Below are positions 1 through 11,174 of a stretch of DNA of 64,000 nucleotides, piece by piece. The position numbers and the translations under genes are program-made. This stretch comes from Dipodascopsis uninucleata var. uninucleata (Eukaryota > Ascomycota > Lipomycetes > Lipomycetales > Lipomycetaceae): contig JAJLTO010000003.1 in the NCBI GenBank assembly GCA_030568195.1, positions 1,448,501 to 1,512,500 of the forward strand, given 5' to 3'. A model generated the notes under the pieces. That model worked only from the letters and a program-made list of their open reading frames with translations, was not told the origin of the DNA and did no database searches. How positions within the stretch are numbered: position 1 is the first letter of the stretch; each line of letters starts with the position of its first letter.

Positions 1-759
1 CGTGAAATTGAGAGTACCGATATATTTGAGTTCAATGCTGAGGAGCTTCGAAAGCTTCGAATATCTGGAGTATGGGGTGCTCTTCATGGAAAGAGCGCGT
101 TACAGCAAATCAGGACGCCCTGGTTTATACTTTTGTGCTCATTTTCTATGATTCAGATGATCCGACTAAATTATTTCGTTGCTTCTATAAGAGCGCAGTA
201 TGAATTTATTTTCCATAGTCCAGAAATTGCCCATAATTTGAACAGATTGTTTGATGTGGCTCTACCTATAGGTGGAATTGTTACAGTACCAATCGGTGGA
301 ATACTTCTTGACAATTTCTCGACAGTGACTACACTCACTCTACTTCTGTTAATGGGAACGGCTTTTGGAGTTCTTGGAAACCTTGCTTATATCTCAGCAG
401 CATATGCAAATATCTTTATTTTTGTTATCTATCGGTCATTATTCTATACGGCTTCATCAGACTATAGTGCTAAAGTGTTTGGATTTGACACTTTCGGCAA
501 AGTTTACGGTTTGATTTCTACGATATCCGGTCTTTTGAACTTTTCTCAGTCTGCATTCGATCATCTGACTCATAGAGTACTAAATAAAGATCCTCGCCCC
601 GTAAACATTGGATTGCTCTTACTGTCCTCTGCAATAGGCACGTATTTTGTGGTTTACGTGTCTAGACAATCTAGAAAGCTAAAGCGATCGGCCCTTGAAT
701 TTGAAGCGGAGCGAGCGACGGCTATTCGAATGCCTGGATATAGTGTTTCTGAGGCTTAA
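1..759 (+). CDS. FMP42-like major facilitator transporter, C-terminal part
   Basis: The reading frame is open from base 1, so the N-terminal half lies outside the window; 252 residues are visible. The protein has several hydrophobic spans separated by short loops: an opening segment near residues 40-60, a glycine-rich pair around residues 85-130, then further spans to about residue 220. It ends in a basic and acidic cytosolic tail. This is the C-terminal six-helix half of a major facilitator protein. The aromatic-rich text around FVIYRSLFYTASSDYSA and the overall pattern resemble the fungal Fmp42/SLC43-like group, whose substrate is not established. No intron is visible in this part. It converges on the downstream lyase gene. 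Family assignment is by recall and moderate; MFS membership is firmer. Confidence 0.65.
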   Translation, partial: REIESTDIFEFNAEELRKLRISGVWGALHGKSALQQIRTPWFILLCSFSMIQMIRLNYFVASIRAQYEFIFHSPEIAHNLNRLFDVALPIGGIVTVPIGGILLDNFSTVTTLTLLLLMGTAFGVLGNLAYISAAYANIFIFVIYRSLFYTASSDYSAKVFGFDTFGKVYGLISTISGLLNFSQSAFDHLTHRVLNKDPRPVNIGLLLLSSAIGTYFVVYVSRQSRKLKRSALEFEAERATAIRMPGYSVSEA

Positions 760-1507
760 TAATGTTATAATTTTATATTATTCTTAGCATTGTAATAGTT
801 CTGATGAAGAGATATTATTTTGAGGTCTAGTTTGGATAAGTTGTATTATAGATATCATATTTCCATTTTTGGGTTCCGCTATCTAAAATGTACTCATTGT
901 ATGAGTACACATTTTGACAGCGTCCATTTTTATTTATTATGCGCCCAACATTTTATTTGAGCGTGTGAAGTTAGAACTGAGAGAACAGATAAGTATTTTG
1001 CTGCAATACTATACTATTATATTTGTAATTTCTAGTACACATTTTGCGTGAGCGTATTATTTAATAATGATACTAGTAATAATGAAAATACTGAGTAATA
1101 TCCTAAGTTTCAGGATTACCTGCAGCATTTAGTACACTATTATAACTACCTGTCGTTTATTACATAATCTATCTTTCCATCAGAGATAAGAGCATAATAA
1201 ATATCGATTAAAAATTTGAATATAAAATCAACTTTCACTAAGATCTAACGAGGATAAGAAAAATCAAGTTAAAAATCTATATATCATATGTAGTGTCATT
1301 CTTTATACATCTATCTATATGTTGATGGGAACAAAAATTCATGTAAGACAATTTATTACACAGGAAAAGATACATTTAAAAATCCTGTTCCAAACTGTCT
1401 CAACATAAACTGCAACAGAGCACTGTGCAAAATTCAGATTTACGTATCTTAGCGCGGTGACTCTCTCTGCTCCTATAGCTCAATTTTCGAAAACATTCTT
1501 AAAGCAA
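760..1507. other. Convergent intergenic region with a hairpin
   Basis: No gene is seen. The region holds the 3' ends of two converging genes. A strong foldback at 885-915 has AAAATG, TACTCAT, loop TGT, ATGAGTA, then CATTTT after a 2-nt bulge. The 13-mer AGTACACATTTTG at its right edge occurs again near 1033. Confidence 0.5.
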
Positions 1508-3317
1508 TTAAGTTTTATAGAGGCAATCAAGGAAACCTATTGCAAGTTCATCGACAACTCCAGCAGTAGAAATACTGCCAGCAACGCCATATAACATTGC
1601 AGTGTCACCCTTGCCTTTCTTTGTATTCGATACCGATCCTATCTCATTCTCGGCAACGAATTTCGCCTTAATGTCAGCTACAGCTTCTCGAAGATCGAGA
1701 ATTAATTGATCAACAGACTTCGAACTCAGTCTAGTAAAAGCCATATGTAACGCCGCAGGTTTCTGAAGAGCAGAAAGATGCCATCCGCGAGAGACCATAG
1801 CATCCGCAATGTCATAAATGTTCAAGTTATCTGATGAAAATGCCACTACAGAAGCTATAGGATTACCTAGAACAAAAAGATCATCCATATCCTCTATAGC
1901 AGCTTTCAACTTAGAAGCTGCAAGAACAATGTCTCTTGCAGAGCTATAGTAGCCGTCTTCTCCAAGTCGCATTAAACTTGCCCAGCATCCGGCAATAAGA
2001 GCGCCCGGTCTGGAACCAGCAGTAGTAGGTGACGCATACACACCACCAGTCCAATCAGTCGCTAAAAAGTACTGATATCTTCGAAGTGACGCACTGCGAT
2101 ACATAATAATTGATGAACCCTTAGGAGCAAATCCATACTTATGAGTATCACAAGAGATGGATGTCACACCAGGAAGACGGAAGTCAACAACTGGGACCTT
2201 TATCGTAGGATCAATCTCAGCGTACACCTTCTCCAGGAAAGGTGTGACAAAAGAGCCCAAGCATGCATCGACGTGTAAAGGAATATTATATTTAACAGCA
2301 ATCTTAGATAGACCCCCGATATCATCAATCACGCCATGCGGAAAGTTTGGCGCAGAGCCAACCAGTAAAATTGTGTTTCTGTTGATGGCACGACGAACTT
2401 TGGCAAGATCCACTTGCAGAGTAACAGGATCAGTATCAACATGCCTTAATTTAATTCCAAAGTAATAACAAGCTTTGTCAATTCCAGCATGTATAGTTGT
2501 TGGAGCGATAATTTCAGGTTCGGTAACCCAGCGCTCCATACGAGCCTTCATCTTGGCTGCCAAGCAAGTCATAAGTAATGATTCTGTTCCTCCAGAGGTA
2601 GTGGTACCAACCGCGGATTCAGGAGCATTGTACAGCCTGAGGACAATACTGACAACCTCGGACTCCATCTTTCGGATTCCAGGGAAAACATCAGGGTGCA
2701 GCTGGTTTGCTACAGAGAACATGTGATAAGCCTTAGTCTGGAGTTCAAGTATGTCCTCGCCTCCGTGATAGACAGCGCCAGAAACGCGACCATCTTCCCA
2801 CGCAGAATGTTCCATTTTTGAGAACTCTTCAATGGTCGTCAAGACCTTCTCGTCATCCCAACCTTTCTCTGGAAGTCTAAGATAGCGTGTCATGTTTTTC
2901 GGGATCATTGAGTCTTCTAGTTTTGCGATAGCTTGTGAGACCTCGGCATCCACCTTGTCTTTCATTAGAGGACTTTTAAGTAGCAATCGAAAAAATTGTT
3001 TCGAAATATAATTATACGCATCTTGAGTGGCTCTTATCGGGCCACGGGCTCTTATTTCATAGAAAGTCTTCAATCCAAGGCGATATGTCCAGTAAATGAA
3101 TACTGCGTCACGAGCAATCCTCACGCTAATTGCAATAGACAAATCAATACTATTAGCATAACAGACAGAGAAAAAGCATAAATGAACATTATAGTTATAC
3201 TTACACTGTAGACTTAAGAGCATCGTTGTACACAATGATTGGTATGAAAGGTAGTGCCTTGACAGTGTTAACGACTTGAGCCGAGAGCTCCGAGGATGAT
3301 ATGGAGATTTTTGACAT
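1508..3317 (-). CDS. DPL1: Sphingosine-1-phosphate lyase
   Basis: PLP-dependent ER-membrane lyase that cleaves sphingoid-base phosphates to a fatty aldehyde and phosphoethanolamine, the exit step of sphingolipid breakdown. Exons are complement(1508..3125) and complement(3205..3317), with a 79-nt intron (GTAAGTATAAC donor, TTAG acceptor); the product is 576 aa. The first exon reads MSKISISSSELSAQVV and joins in frame to VVRIARDAVFIYW, giving the hydrophobic N-terminal anchor. Reading straight through the intron would give a false N-terminus rich in Cys and Tyr. The PLP lysine is in the DTHKYGFAPKG motif, about residue 367; AVGTTTSGGTESLL is the cofactor phosphate-binding region. Length and motifs match fungal Dpl1. 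Confidence 0.93.
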
Positions 3318-4093
3318 TGTTTACAGGTGCCGTAGAACTTCAGATTCTCTAGCACCACTTTGAATAAGGTAGAACGGTTGATAAAAAAATCCTACAATCC
3401 GTATTTTTCACTGCTATTTAATTCACTTAGTCTGTAGGACAATATTGAAACGTATCTATTAGAAGTTAAGTGCTGTTATTATTGTCTTAAGTAAGAAGGT
3501 GAAATTCAGGCGACGCTTCACATATGACGCGTGCGGCTTCTACATAGTTGTAAGGGCAGCAGTCCCCTCTTAAACAGAATAATGAGAGGAGACGGATCAT
3601 TTTTAAATACGGAATAGATATCTTTTCAGCAACTTGGAGATAATATGAAACCATATAGTTCCTCCGCAAAAAAAAATTTGTAGAATTAAGAGCCTGCGTA
3701 AAAAAAAAAGGGATATTTTTAAGAACTTGGTAGGAATAAGGTGGGATATAAGTAAGATTTGCGAAGACAGACCTAAAAACAACATAACTGAATATCAGTA
3801 AAGAAGCGCCATGCTTACATCAAGCGACTACCTGAGAGATGTAAAGGATACAAAGATTTACATAGAATACCACCAGAATGTTAAAATAAAAAAGTTAAAA
3901 CTACAGTGTCTGAGAGCTAGATAAAAGGCAAATATTTGAAATTACCATAAATTATCGCCGACTAATGATCCCCAAATGTTACGTCAAAACATCAGCAACA
4001 ATAGTTATTGAGATATTCACTCAATATTGTCTATTGTCAAAAAGCTCTCAATGATTTACACAAATCTAGACTAATTTTAAAGAAGAATATTGC
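3318..4093. other. Intergenic region, no gene seen
   Basis: Upstream region of the lyase and downstream region of the complex I-like gene, both on the minus strand. It contains two A-rich runs near 3667 and 3700. Short ORFs here show no protein-like composition. Confidence 0.4.
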
Positions 4094-4917
4094 CTACTCC
4101 TCGCTTTCTACGGGCTTAGAACCCTTTGGATAATGCAGTCCTCGACCTTCGCCAAGCTTACTAAGAGTCTCTGACAAAGGTTGGCGGTCCCGAATTGTGA
4201 AAAACGTAGACTCCTCTCCCGAAAAAGCAGAATCCTCTTTATCAACTTTCTCATTGCTTGTGGTATATAAGTTACCAGCCCATCGCGCCAATCCCATAAT
4301 GGAACCGATTGCCAGAGAAGTGAAAAATGTATTTGTTATAGTTCGTCCTGCAAAGAAAAAAGAGTCATTAGAATTCATCATAATCTAAAAGGTAATACGA
4401 AAATCATTCAATGCAGATTCCAATCATCCTTACCTTGTATACCCCATAGAGCACCAGCAGCTAAACCACCGTAGAAGTGATTCCATGCATCTTCCTTCTC
4501 GCGTAAGTTTGAAGAGGCGGCCTCAACGAATTGGAAAGTCACACCGGTGAATGCTAATAATTTAAAATAAGTTCCGTTAGCATATGACATATGACATATT
4601 GAATAAAACAGATATAAAATAAATCTAAATTGAGAGAACAGCCATTTAGACGCGGTCTATCACCTCTCATCAATCGGCTGTTTTCACAGGCTGCTCCTTC
4701 TTCCTAACTAACCAATTAAGCTTGACTGTCGTCCGACACGTAACATAGACTCTGCCAAAGGAGCTTGAAAATGCGTAATACGCTCACGAGCTGCTGCATA
4801 CGATAATCCAATGGCGAAACCAGGAAGAGCGACCTTACTGGCAAGGAAAAGTGAGTCTCTTGGTTCATACTCACGATAGTCGTGAATCGGATACATAACT
4901 CTTGGTACTATAGACAT
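4094..4917 (-). CDS. Probable complex I accessory subunit, NDUFA11/21.3 kDa-like
   Basis: Three exons: complement(4713..4917), complement(4434..4553) and complement(4094..4347), with introns of 159 and 86 nt; 192 aa. The splices are GTTAGT...TTAG and GTAAGG...GCAG and restore one continuous frame. The protein resembles the Tim17-like membrane subunit of mitochondrial NADH dehydrogenase (Neurospora 21.3 kDa): a first hydrophobic segment around KVALPGFAIGLSYAA, then FTGVTFQFVEAASSNLREK (the ASxNLREK motif is typical), a glycine-rich span FYGGLAAGALWGIQG, and a last span TFFTSLAIGSIMGLA. The C-terminal about 60 residues are charged and probably outside the membrane. A Tim17/22/23 import protein is the main alternative, but the NLREK motif favours complex I. 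The NDUFB9-like gene at 16.6 kb supports a functional complex I. Confidence 0.75.
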
Positions 4918-6023
4918 TTTGGCTATCGTGACTTTACTCTATCCAGTAACTGATATAAACAAATTTAGAGAAGATATATATAATTCTTTAATAGTGCTTG
5001 TGGTAGAAAAACTTGGCTTGCTATTGTCGGTCTTGATTCCTTTCTTGATCAAGAGATTTTGCAGGCGAAGCGGTCTTTAATTTTCGTCGTTAGCATTCAT
5101 ATAATTGAATAAAAACAAATGTTATTATTCTTTTAAAATTCTAACATTCAGTAGGCCGCTTTCAACTTACTTTGCAAAGGCTCTTGCTTCAATTGGTTCA
5201 AATGCTCTCTATAAGACTGTGCTGTCGCCGTCTACTTGATGAAAAGACTCGCGAGAATCTGGTTTTAAGTGCTGAAGAATAGAGCGCCCAATCATAGGCA
5301 TTCGATTTTGTTTCGTCGTAAATTTCATGGACTACGTAAATGCAGAAATATCTTATGTTTACTGCCTTAAACTAGAATGGTACATGTGTAATATTCCATA
5401 AAATGTGCTTCATTGCTCAATGCAATTGAGGCATTATATGCCTATATAATGCTACATTTAGTGGATAACATTTATAGGATATCAAAATACATTTAGGGCA
5501 TAAACGCATATCGTAAATGTATCGTCTTCTGAAGAACTGAAAGGAATCTAGTGTTAGTACGCAGAAAGCGCATCTAATCCTGCCAGAACTCAACCTGGAA
5601 ACTATTCTTCAATAGTCCTGTACGCTATATTATCAGATAGAGATACGTACACTCTATTGGAGATTGGTGTATCCGGAAGGCAGCTTAACAAAGTGGATGA
5701 ATTGTGGGTTTTAACAGTTCTCATTCAGGAGCTGGGAAGCTGTTAGATATCATCATCTTATAAAGAATATAGCCTTTGATCCAGGAACGAATATCAACTC
5801 GATAGATTTTATTTTGCATTTGCATTATTAATCTACTTGAAGTTTATGAATTAATGATATATAGCTACGCTGGAGTCGTCAAAGGAGATTAAAAGTTGGC
5901 TTTGCTAAGAGTAGAATACTTCGGTCTTGGTAAAAATAAACATACAGTATATATATATATATATCATAGAAGAAACGAACGGACTTACGCATCCTGAAAT
6001 CCAGCTACGAGTATTCAACAAAA
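4918..6023. other. Divergent intergenic region with hairpin and TA repeat
   Basis: Shared upstream region of the NDUFA11-like gene and UBP2. A perfect 9-bp hairpin lies at 5431-5452 (GCATTATAT, loop GCCT, ATATAATGC). A TA-dinucleotide run at about 5948-5963 sits 60 bp before the UBP2 start. No coding signal seen. Confidence 0.45.
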
Positions 6024-9000
6024 ATGTTTTTAGATTTTGTTGGCTCCGGAAAAACGGGCCCTTTGGTGATTCAGCAGCTGATGCATTATCTACCGATGTC
6101 TGGTTCGTTGACAGACGCAGTGCCACAATATCCTCCAGTAGACGGCTCGTCTACTGTTCAGACTGTTGCATGCAGATCAATGCAGAAATACAGGGAAGCT
6201 TTAAAATCTGAGGGCTCTACAAAGCAGTGTATTGCTATCCCACTTGCCTCTCATGTTCATAACTTGATTGCTGATAGTTTTCATATATCTCCGATAGCGA
6301 CATCTACTTCAGCAAGTGATGTAAATAATGTCGTCACGAATGGTACGGCTGATGCTGGCAAGAAAATGTCGCCAGAAAATACTGTCACAGGCGATGTTTC
6401 TATTGCTATAGAAGACGCAACAGAAACAGTGACGGGTGTTCCTATAACGAATTCAGACGAGATTAATACCATTTGCTCCATTTGCAGATATCACTTTATT
6501 CTTCAAGTATCTGAGCACAAATCTATAAATATTCATGCTCAGGAATCTTGTTTCCACCATTTTGTGCCTATGACGTCGTCCCAGAATACAGATAATGGCG
6601 TTTTAGGTGTCTCTGAGCGGTTTGAATTTCATTGCAGGCTCTGTCAAGTGCTTGTAACTGTCGATATAAGGCCACCGCACTTAACAGCTGAAATAATAGA
6701 CACATTTACACCCGCGAAAATCGCACAGCGTTTTGAGTTTTATAATGAGAATCGAAGAGCAAAGTTTGCTTCTGAGAGCATTGGTAGTGAAATGGTGGTA
6801 GAGCCTCCTGTGCAGTTGACTCCAGTGGAGCCCTTGAACTGTCTGTACACTCTATTTCGCATTCTAAAAGGTCCTCTTGAAATGGAAAAAGGAGCACTTC
6901 CAAGGACTATAAGCGTTACAAATCAGGCAATTAATACCAAAGTAGACAGTGCAATTCTCAAGCACTTTTATTTTACTAGAGATGATGAAAAAGGTTGTTT
7001 CATACCTCCATCAGTTAACGAAAATACATCGGTATCGAATAGCACGCGGCAACTTCTGGAAGAATCGATCATGGAAATTGCGATAATTGTTTGGGTAGAT
7101 GGTAAGGTTGATAATCCACTTAAAATATCAACGGAATCACAGATTACAGCTATTAAAAAGATGCTTAATTGTCTTAATTACGATACTAATCCACGCACTA
7201 TTGGATATTACGAGCCAACAAGTCCTATGTCGTTACGCTGTGCAAGTCTTGGAGCTATACCTGATTTCAGCGACAGCCTGCTTCTTCAAACTTTTGATCG
7301 CCAGAATGATTGTGACCCTGCTAATTCAAGTTACTTCTTAGAGTGTCTTAGAGAAATATCCACAATCAGACAATCAGAAGAGCTTCAGATTCGTGTTGTT
7401 GAATTGCAATCGCTCGGTTTGATGACAAGGGACGATCTCCGCAATGCTTATAACGAACTTGGCGTAGACGATCCTGAAAGTATAACGGATGATAATCTGA
7501 TAGTAGGTATTTACAAAGCACGATTGCAGGATTCGCCATCATCGGCGTCAAAACTCAGAAACTCGCTTCGACAAATTGCGGAAGCAAGAGATAGTACTGT
7601 TTTGAAGTCGCTTCTTCAGTTGGAGAGTCTGGACGTCGAAAAGAGCTACAACGTGCTTGGTGTTCGGAAAGAAACTGAAGATGAAATAATTATCACGTCC
7701 TACGAATTTAACATGAAGGATAGTCCTAACAAGGCTGAGCTTCTTGGAAACGCGCTTACTGTGATTGCAAAGGATAGAAAGAGTATAAAGCTTTTAAACT
7801 TTGCAGAATCGCGCAATATAACTGGGTCAATACCTGATATTGACGCAGCTTATTCTACTCTTGGCATACAGAATGCAATGGAAGATAGTCATATTCTGAC
7901 AGTTTACGAAATTAGAGTGAGCGATAATCCAGAAGAAATTCTAATTATGCGCAATGCCCTTAGGGCGATATCGAACTATCGCAAAAGTCCTATGTTAAAG
8001 CATTATCTTGAAACGGGAATAATTGACATAAATATTGGGCCTGAAGTATCTGAAAATTGGCCTGTCGGTTTACGCAATATCGGTAATACTTGTTACTTAA
8101 ATTCGTTATTACAATTTTATTTTACCGTTAGACCTCTTCGCGAGCTTGTGATATCGTTCAATGATATCTCAAGTGAACAGCCTTTAGAGGCGATCCAACG
8201 TGGAAAACGTGTAGGTGGTCGAATTGTAACGGAATGGGAAATAGAACGGGCACAAAGGTTTGTAACGGAGCTTTCCGGTCTCTTTCGTAACTTGATTGAA
8301 TCAAATGAGAGCTCTGTAGCACCAAATTATGACCTCGCATACCTTGCTCTAGTAAGTTCGAAAGAGGAAATGGCTGAGCAATTACCAAATAAAAAAAATG
8401 CTGCTCTATCAGAAACTGTTCTAGTGGAAAGCAATGATAGAACAGATGCTATGAATATCACTAAATCTGACAACAAAGAAAATGCAGATCTGAGTATCAG
8501 CACCAAGAATCCAGAGGCAAATAGTAACGCCGAAAGGAATGTTCTCCAGGAAATCAATATAAAGAAGGCAGATTCTACGCATGTTGATGATGTGAATGCT
8601 ATAGTATCTGCATCTGATGAGAGAGCAGTCACGTCAGCTACATATTCTATGGAAGATATAGATAACAAGAAGACAAGCCCTGTTGTACCCGAGAGGAAAA
8701 TCTCAAACAATTCATCAATGATGTTTGGAAACCAACAGGATGTGACTGAATGTATCGAAAATGTTCTATTTCAAATAGAGAGTGCTCTTAGACCCGATAG
8801 AACTGACGATGATGGCGAACAAATTGATTTGGTGAAAGACTTATTTTTTGGCAAGACAAAGCAGACATTGGAGCTTCAGGATATGAAAACTGGAAACACA
8901 TCTGTTCGAACTAAAGAAGAGCGATTTTCTCATTTAATTGTGGATGTTGCTACTGGCCCTCGTGATATATATGATGCTCTAGATTCATGCTTTGATGCGG

Positions 9001-10052
9001 AAACTGTCGATCTGGAGGGTCAATTAGCGCGAAGGTATGTGACAATTTCACAACTACCTCCTATTTTACAGATACAAGTACAGAGAGTTCAATATGACAG
9101 AGAACAGGGACGTGTTTTTAAATCAAATGCACCATTGAACTTTGAAAAGACTATTTATTTGGACAGATATATAGATCATTATGGCGAAATTGAACTGAAT
9201 AAACTGAGACGAGAAACTTGGGGATGGAAGTCAGAGCTAAATAAATTACAGGAGCGACGAGAACAGTTGACTCAAATAGTCGATAAAAATAATAAGCTAG
9301 ATGCCGAAAAGCTTTTAAAGGCTACGAAAGGATGGCTTGAACTTGTTAAAGAATCAACAATTGGAATATCATCGATAGTTGATCCTGCTCTAAAAGCACC
9401 TACATCTGAAATGAATTTACTTGACGTTCAAAGTGGTCTTGGAGACTCTGAAGAGGACAGGAACAATCGATATTTATTGTCTCAGGTAGTTACAGGTCTT
9501 GAAGAAGAGATAGAAAAAATTCAGCTAGAGCTTCCGAAAATTGATTCTAGAATTGAGGAATTAAGTGCTCTGCTTAAAGGACAGTTTTCTAACCTACGTA
9601 ATTTGGGATATCGTATTCATTCAGTATTTATTCATCGTGGTCAGGCAACATTTGGTCACTATTGGATATATATATATGATTTTGACTCTGGAATATTCCG
9701 AAAATACAATGACGAGAGAGTGACAGAAGTAGCAGATGAAGAGGTTTTACCATTTAGTAGCGATGAATTTGCCAAACTAAACAGTGCTAACTTCGACGTA
9801 TCAGCAGCTACTCCATACTTCTTAGTTTTTGTTAGAGAGGACTTGAAAGATGACTTAATGGAATCAGTGAAGCGAGTTATAAAAGATAAACGAATTATTG
9901 AGAGCAACAATTCTGAAGTCCCGAAAATTCAAAGTGAAATAGAGCCTCCGAATTATTCGCCTCCTCATTCACCAGAGCCAATGGATTTGGATAGCACTTG
10001 CACAAAAATAGATGCCTTAGACTATGAGCAATCGGAGCCTACTATTATTTGA
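6024..10052 (+). CDS. UBP2: Ubiquitin carboxyl-terminal hydrolase of the Ubp2 type
   Basis: Large C19-family deubiquitinase, 1342 aa in one exon. In yeast, Ubp2 removes ubiquitin, especially K63-linked chains, and acts with Rsp5. The N-terminal part carries a Cys-rich patch (CSICRYHF near residue 153 and CRLCQ near 205). Three tandem copies of the repeat found in UCH proteins (RPT) follow: RNAYNELGV near residue 471, EKSYNVLGV near 538 and DAAYSTLGI near 606. The catalytic domain starts at about residue 677; the nucleophile is Cys690 in GNTCYLNS and the catalytic His is His1212 in FGHYWIYIYDF. A low-complexity, acidic and Ser-rich insert of about 120 residues splits the domain before the NQQDVTE motif, and a coiled-coil-like stretch lies around residues 1050-1190. 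BSD2, an adaptor of the same ligase pathway, is encoded at 55.8 kb. Confidence 0.93.
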   Translation: MFLDFVGSGKTGPLVIQQLMHYLPMSGSLTDAVPQYPPVDGSSTVQTVACRSMQKYREALKSEGSTKQCIAIPLASHVHNLIADSFHISPIATSTSASDVNNVVTNGTADAGKKMSPENTVTGDVSIAIEDATETVTGVPITNSDEINTICSICRYHFILQVSEHKSINIHAQESCFHHFVPMTSSQNTDNGVLGVSERFEFHCRLCQVLVTVDIRPPHLTAEIIDTFTPAKIAQRFEFYNENRRAKFASESIGSEMVVEPPVQLTPVEPLNCLYTLFRILKGPLEMEKGALPRTISVTNQAINTKVDSAILKHFYFTRDDEKGCFIPPSVNENTSVSNSTRQLLEESIMEIAIIVWVDGKVDNPLKISTESQITAIKKMLNCLNYDTNPRTIGYYEPTSPMSLRCASLGAIPDFSDSLLLQTFDRQNDCDPANSSYFLECLREISTIRQSEELQIRVVELQSLGLMTRDDLRNAYNELGVDDPESITDDNLIVGIYKARLQDSPSSASKLRNSLRQIAEARDSTVLKSLLQLESLDVEKSYNVLGVRKETEDEIIITSYEFNMKDSPNKAELLGNALTVIAKDRKSIKLLNFAESRNITGSIPDIDAAYSTLGIQNAMEDSHILTVYEIRVSDNPEEILIMRNALRAISNYRKSPMLKHYLETGIIDINIGPEVSENWPVGLRNIGNTCYLNSLLQFYFTVRPLRELVISFNDISSEQPLEAIQRGKRVGGRIVTEWEIERAQRFVTELSGLFRNLIESNESSVAPNYDLAYLALVSSKEEMAEQLPNKKNAALSETVLVESNDRTDAMNITKSDNKENADLSISTKNPEANSNAERNVLQEINIKKADSTHVDDVNAIVSASDERAVTSATYSMEDIDNKKTSPVVPERKISNNSSMMFGNQQDVTECIENVLFQIESALRPDRTDDDGEQIDLVKDLFFGKTKQTLELQDMKTGNTSVRTKEERFSHLIVDVATGPRDIYDALDSCFDAETVDLEGQLARRYVTISQLPPILQIQVQRVQYDREQGRVFKSNAPLNFEKTIYLDRYIDHYGEIELNKLRRETWGWKSELNKLQERREQLTQIVDKNNKLDAEKLLKATKGWLELVKESTIGISSIVDPALKAPTSEMNLLDVQSGLGDSEEDRNNRYLLSQVVTGLEEEIEKIQLELPKIDSRIEELSALLKGQFSNLRNLGYRIHSVFIHRGQATFGHYWIYIYDFDSGIFRKYNDERVTEVADEEVLPFSSDEFAKLNSANFDVSAATPYFLVFVREDLKDDLMESVKRVIKDKRIIESNNSEVPKIQSEIEPPNYSPPHSPEPMDLDSTCTKIDALDYEQSEPTII

Positions 10053-11174
10053 TTATGGGTTCTCACTTCATTTTGTCACTTTTGAGATATCAAACAACTT
10101 TTACTCACTTTTACTCTTTTAATTTGGAGATTCTAAGACATTCATAATAACAGGAGTTGGTTTAAACATGCTTTTACAAAAGATTAAAAATGCTAATGAA
10201 TGATGTGTATAATTGATAGTTTAATATTTTTGGGCCCACTGGGAAGTATGAGTAATGTAACATATATCTGTATATCTGTGCATGTATTCTTTAATTATCA
10301 TCCAGTTTCTTATATTGTGTTTCGAAATTCCAAGCAACAGCAGAATAACCTGAACTAGCGAAATAGAGCTCTGATATAATGAGTCAAGGGCTAGTTGTGA
10401 TTAATATACTAATTTCTAAACGCGGTCCAATACTATTTAAACTCCGAATAATGATAGTCTTGCTAGGTATGTAAAGCTCAAAGTAAGCAGACAATATACT
10501 AAACAGAATCTACTTCTTAATAATATATAATATAGAGTACATAATACTCTTCAAGTTTTCTATGGTTATCTTTCTATAAATATTTCCGCTGGTTAATCTG
10601 AAGGTCCTTTTTACTTTTGCATCGAGTCAAATAATAATTAAAATATTGTGACAAAACCTAGACAAATAGTTATGTGCGTTTGAAATTAGAAATCCATATA
10701 GCAATATCTATCAATTTTCGTCAGCTATTATCTCTAAGTTCTATTTTCCTTGAGAAAACTGACTAGTTATTCGAAATTTGCAAGAGAATATAACGGCACA
10801 GTATTTTCCACCTAATGAGATGTGATATGAATAACACTAACAGGAATAATAGCTTCTAATCTAAAGACTTGTAGACACAAAAATTCAAATGACATAAAAA
10901 AATCAATCTCCAGTGGCAATCGAGGATGAGGTGTTAAGAGAAATTAGGCTAATTTCATATCATAAATAACAGATAATAGTCATTAAATGTAGTATTAAAT
11001 GAATAGGTTGATACTAAGATAAATTCAACTGTAATAGCTTTGTTACATATAAATATCAGGAGCAAGATTATAACCACTATAAAATGGAATCCAATCTTGT
11101 GAAAACAGAGAGCCTAGATAAAAAAATCTCTGTTAATTCATCATATTGTCATATGTTGCATAATAGAATAGTAC
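10053..11174. other. Convergent intergenic region, no gene seen
   Basis: 1.1 kb between the 3' ends of UBP2 and VPS74. It is AT-rich, with no ORF above 60 codons, no tRNA-like B box and no strong hairpin that I could find. Confidence 0.4.

Noticed and set aside
3487-3785. Two overlapping 60-codon minus-strand ORFs
   Set aside because: Low-complexity hydrophobic translations in AT-rich DNA with no homology recognised and no splice partners.
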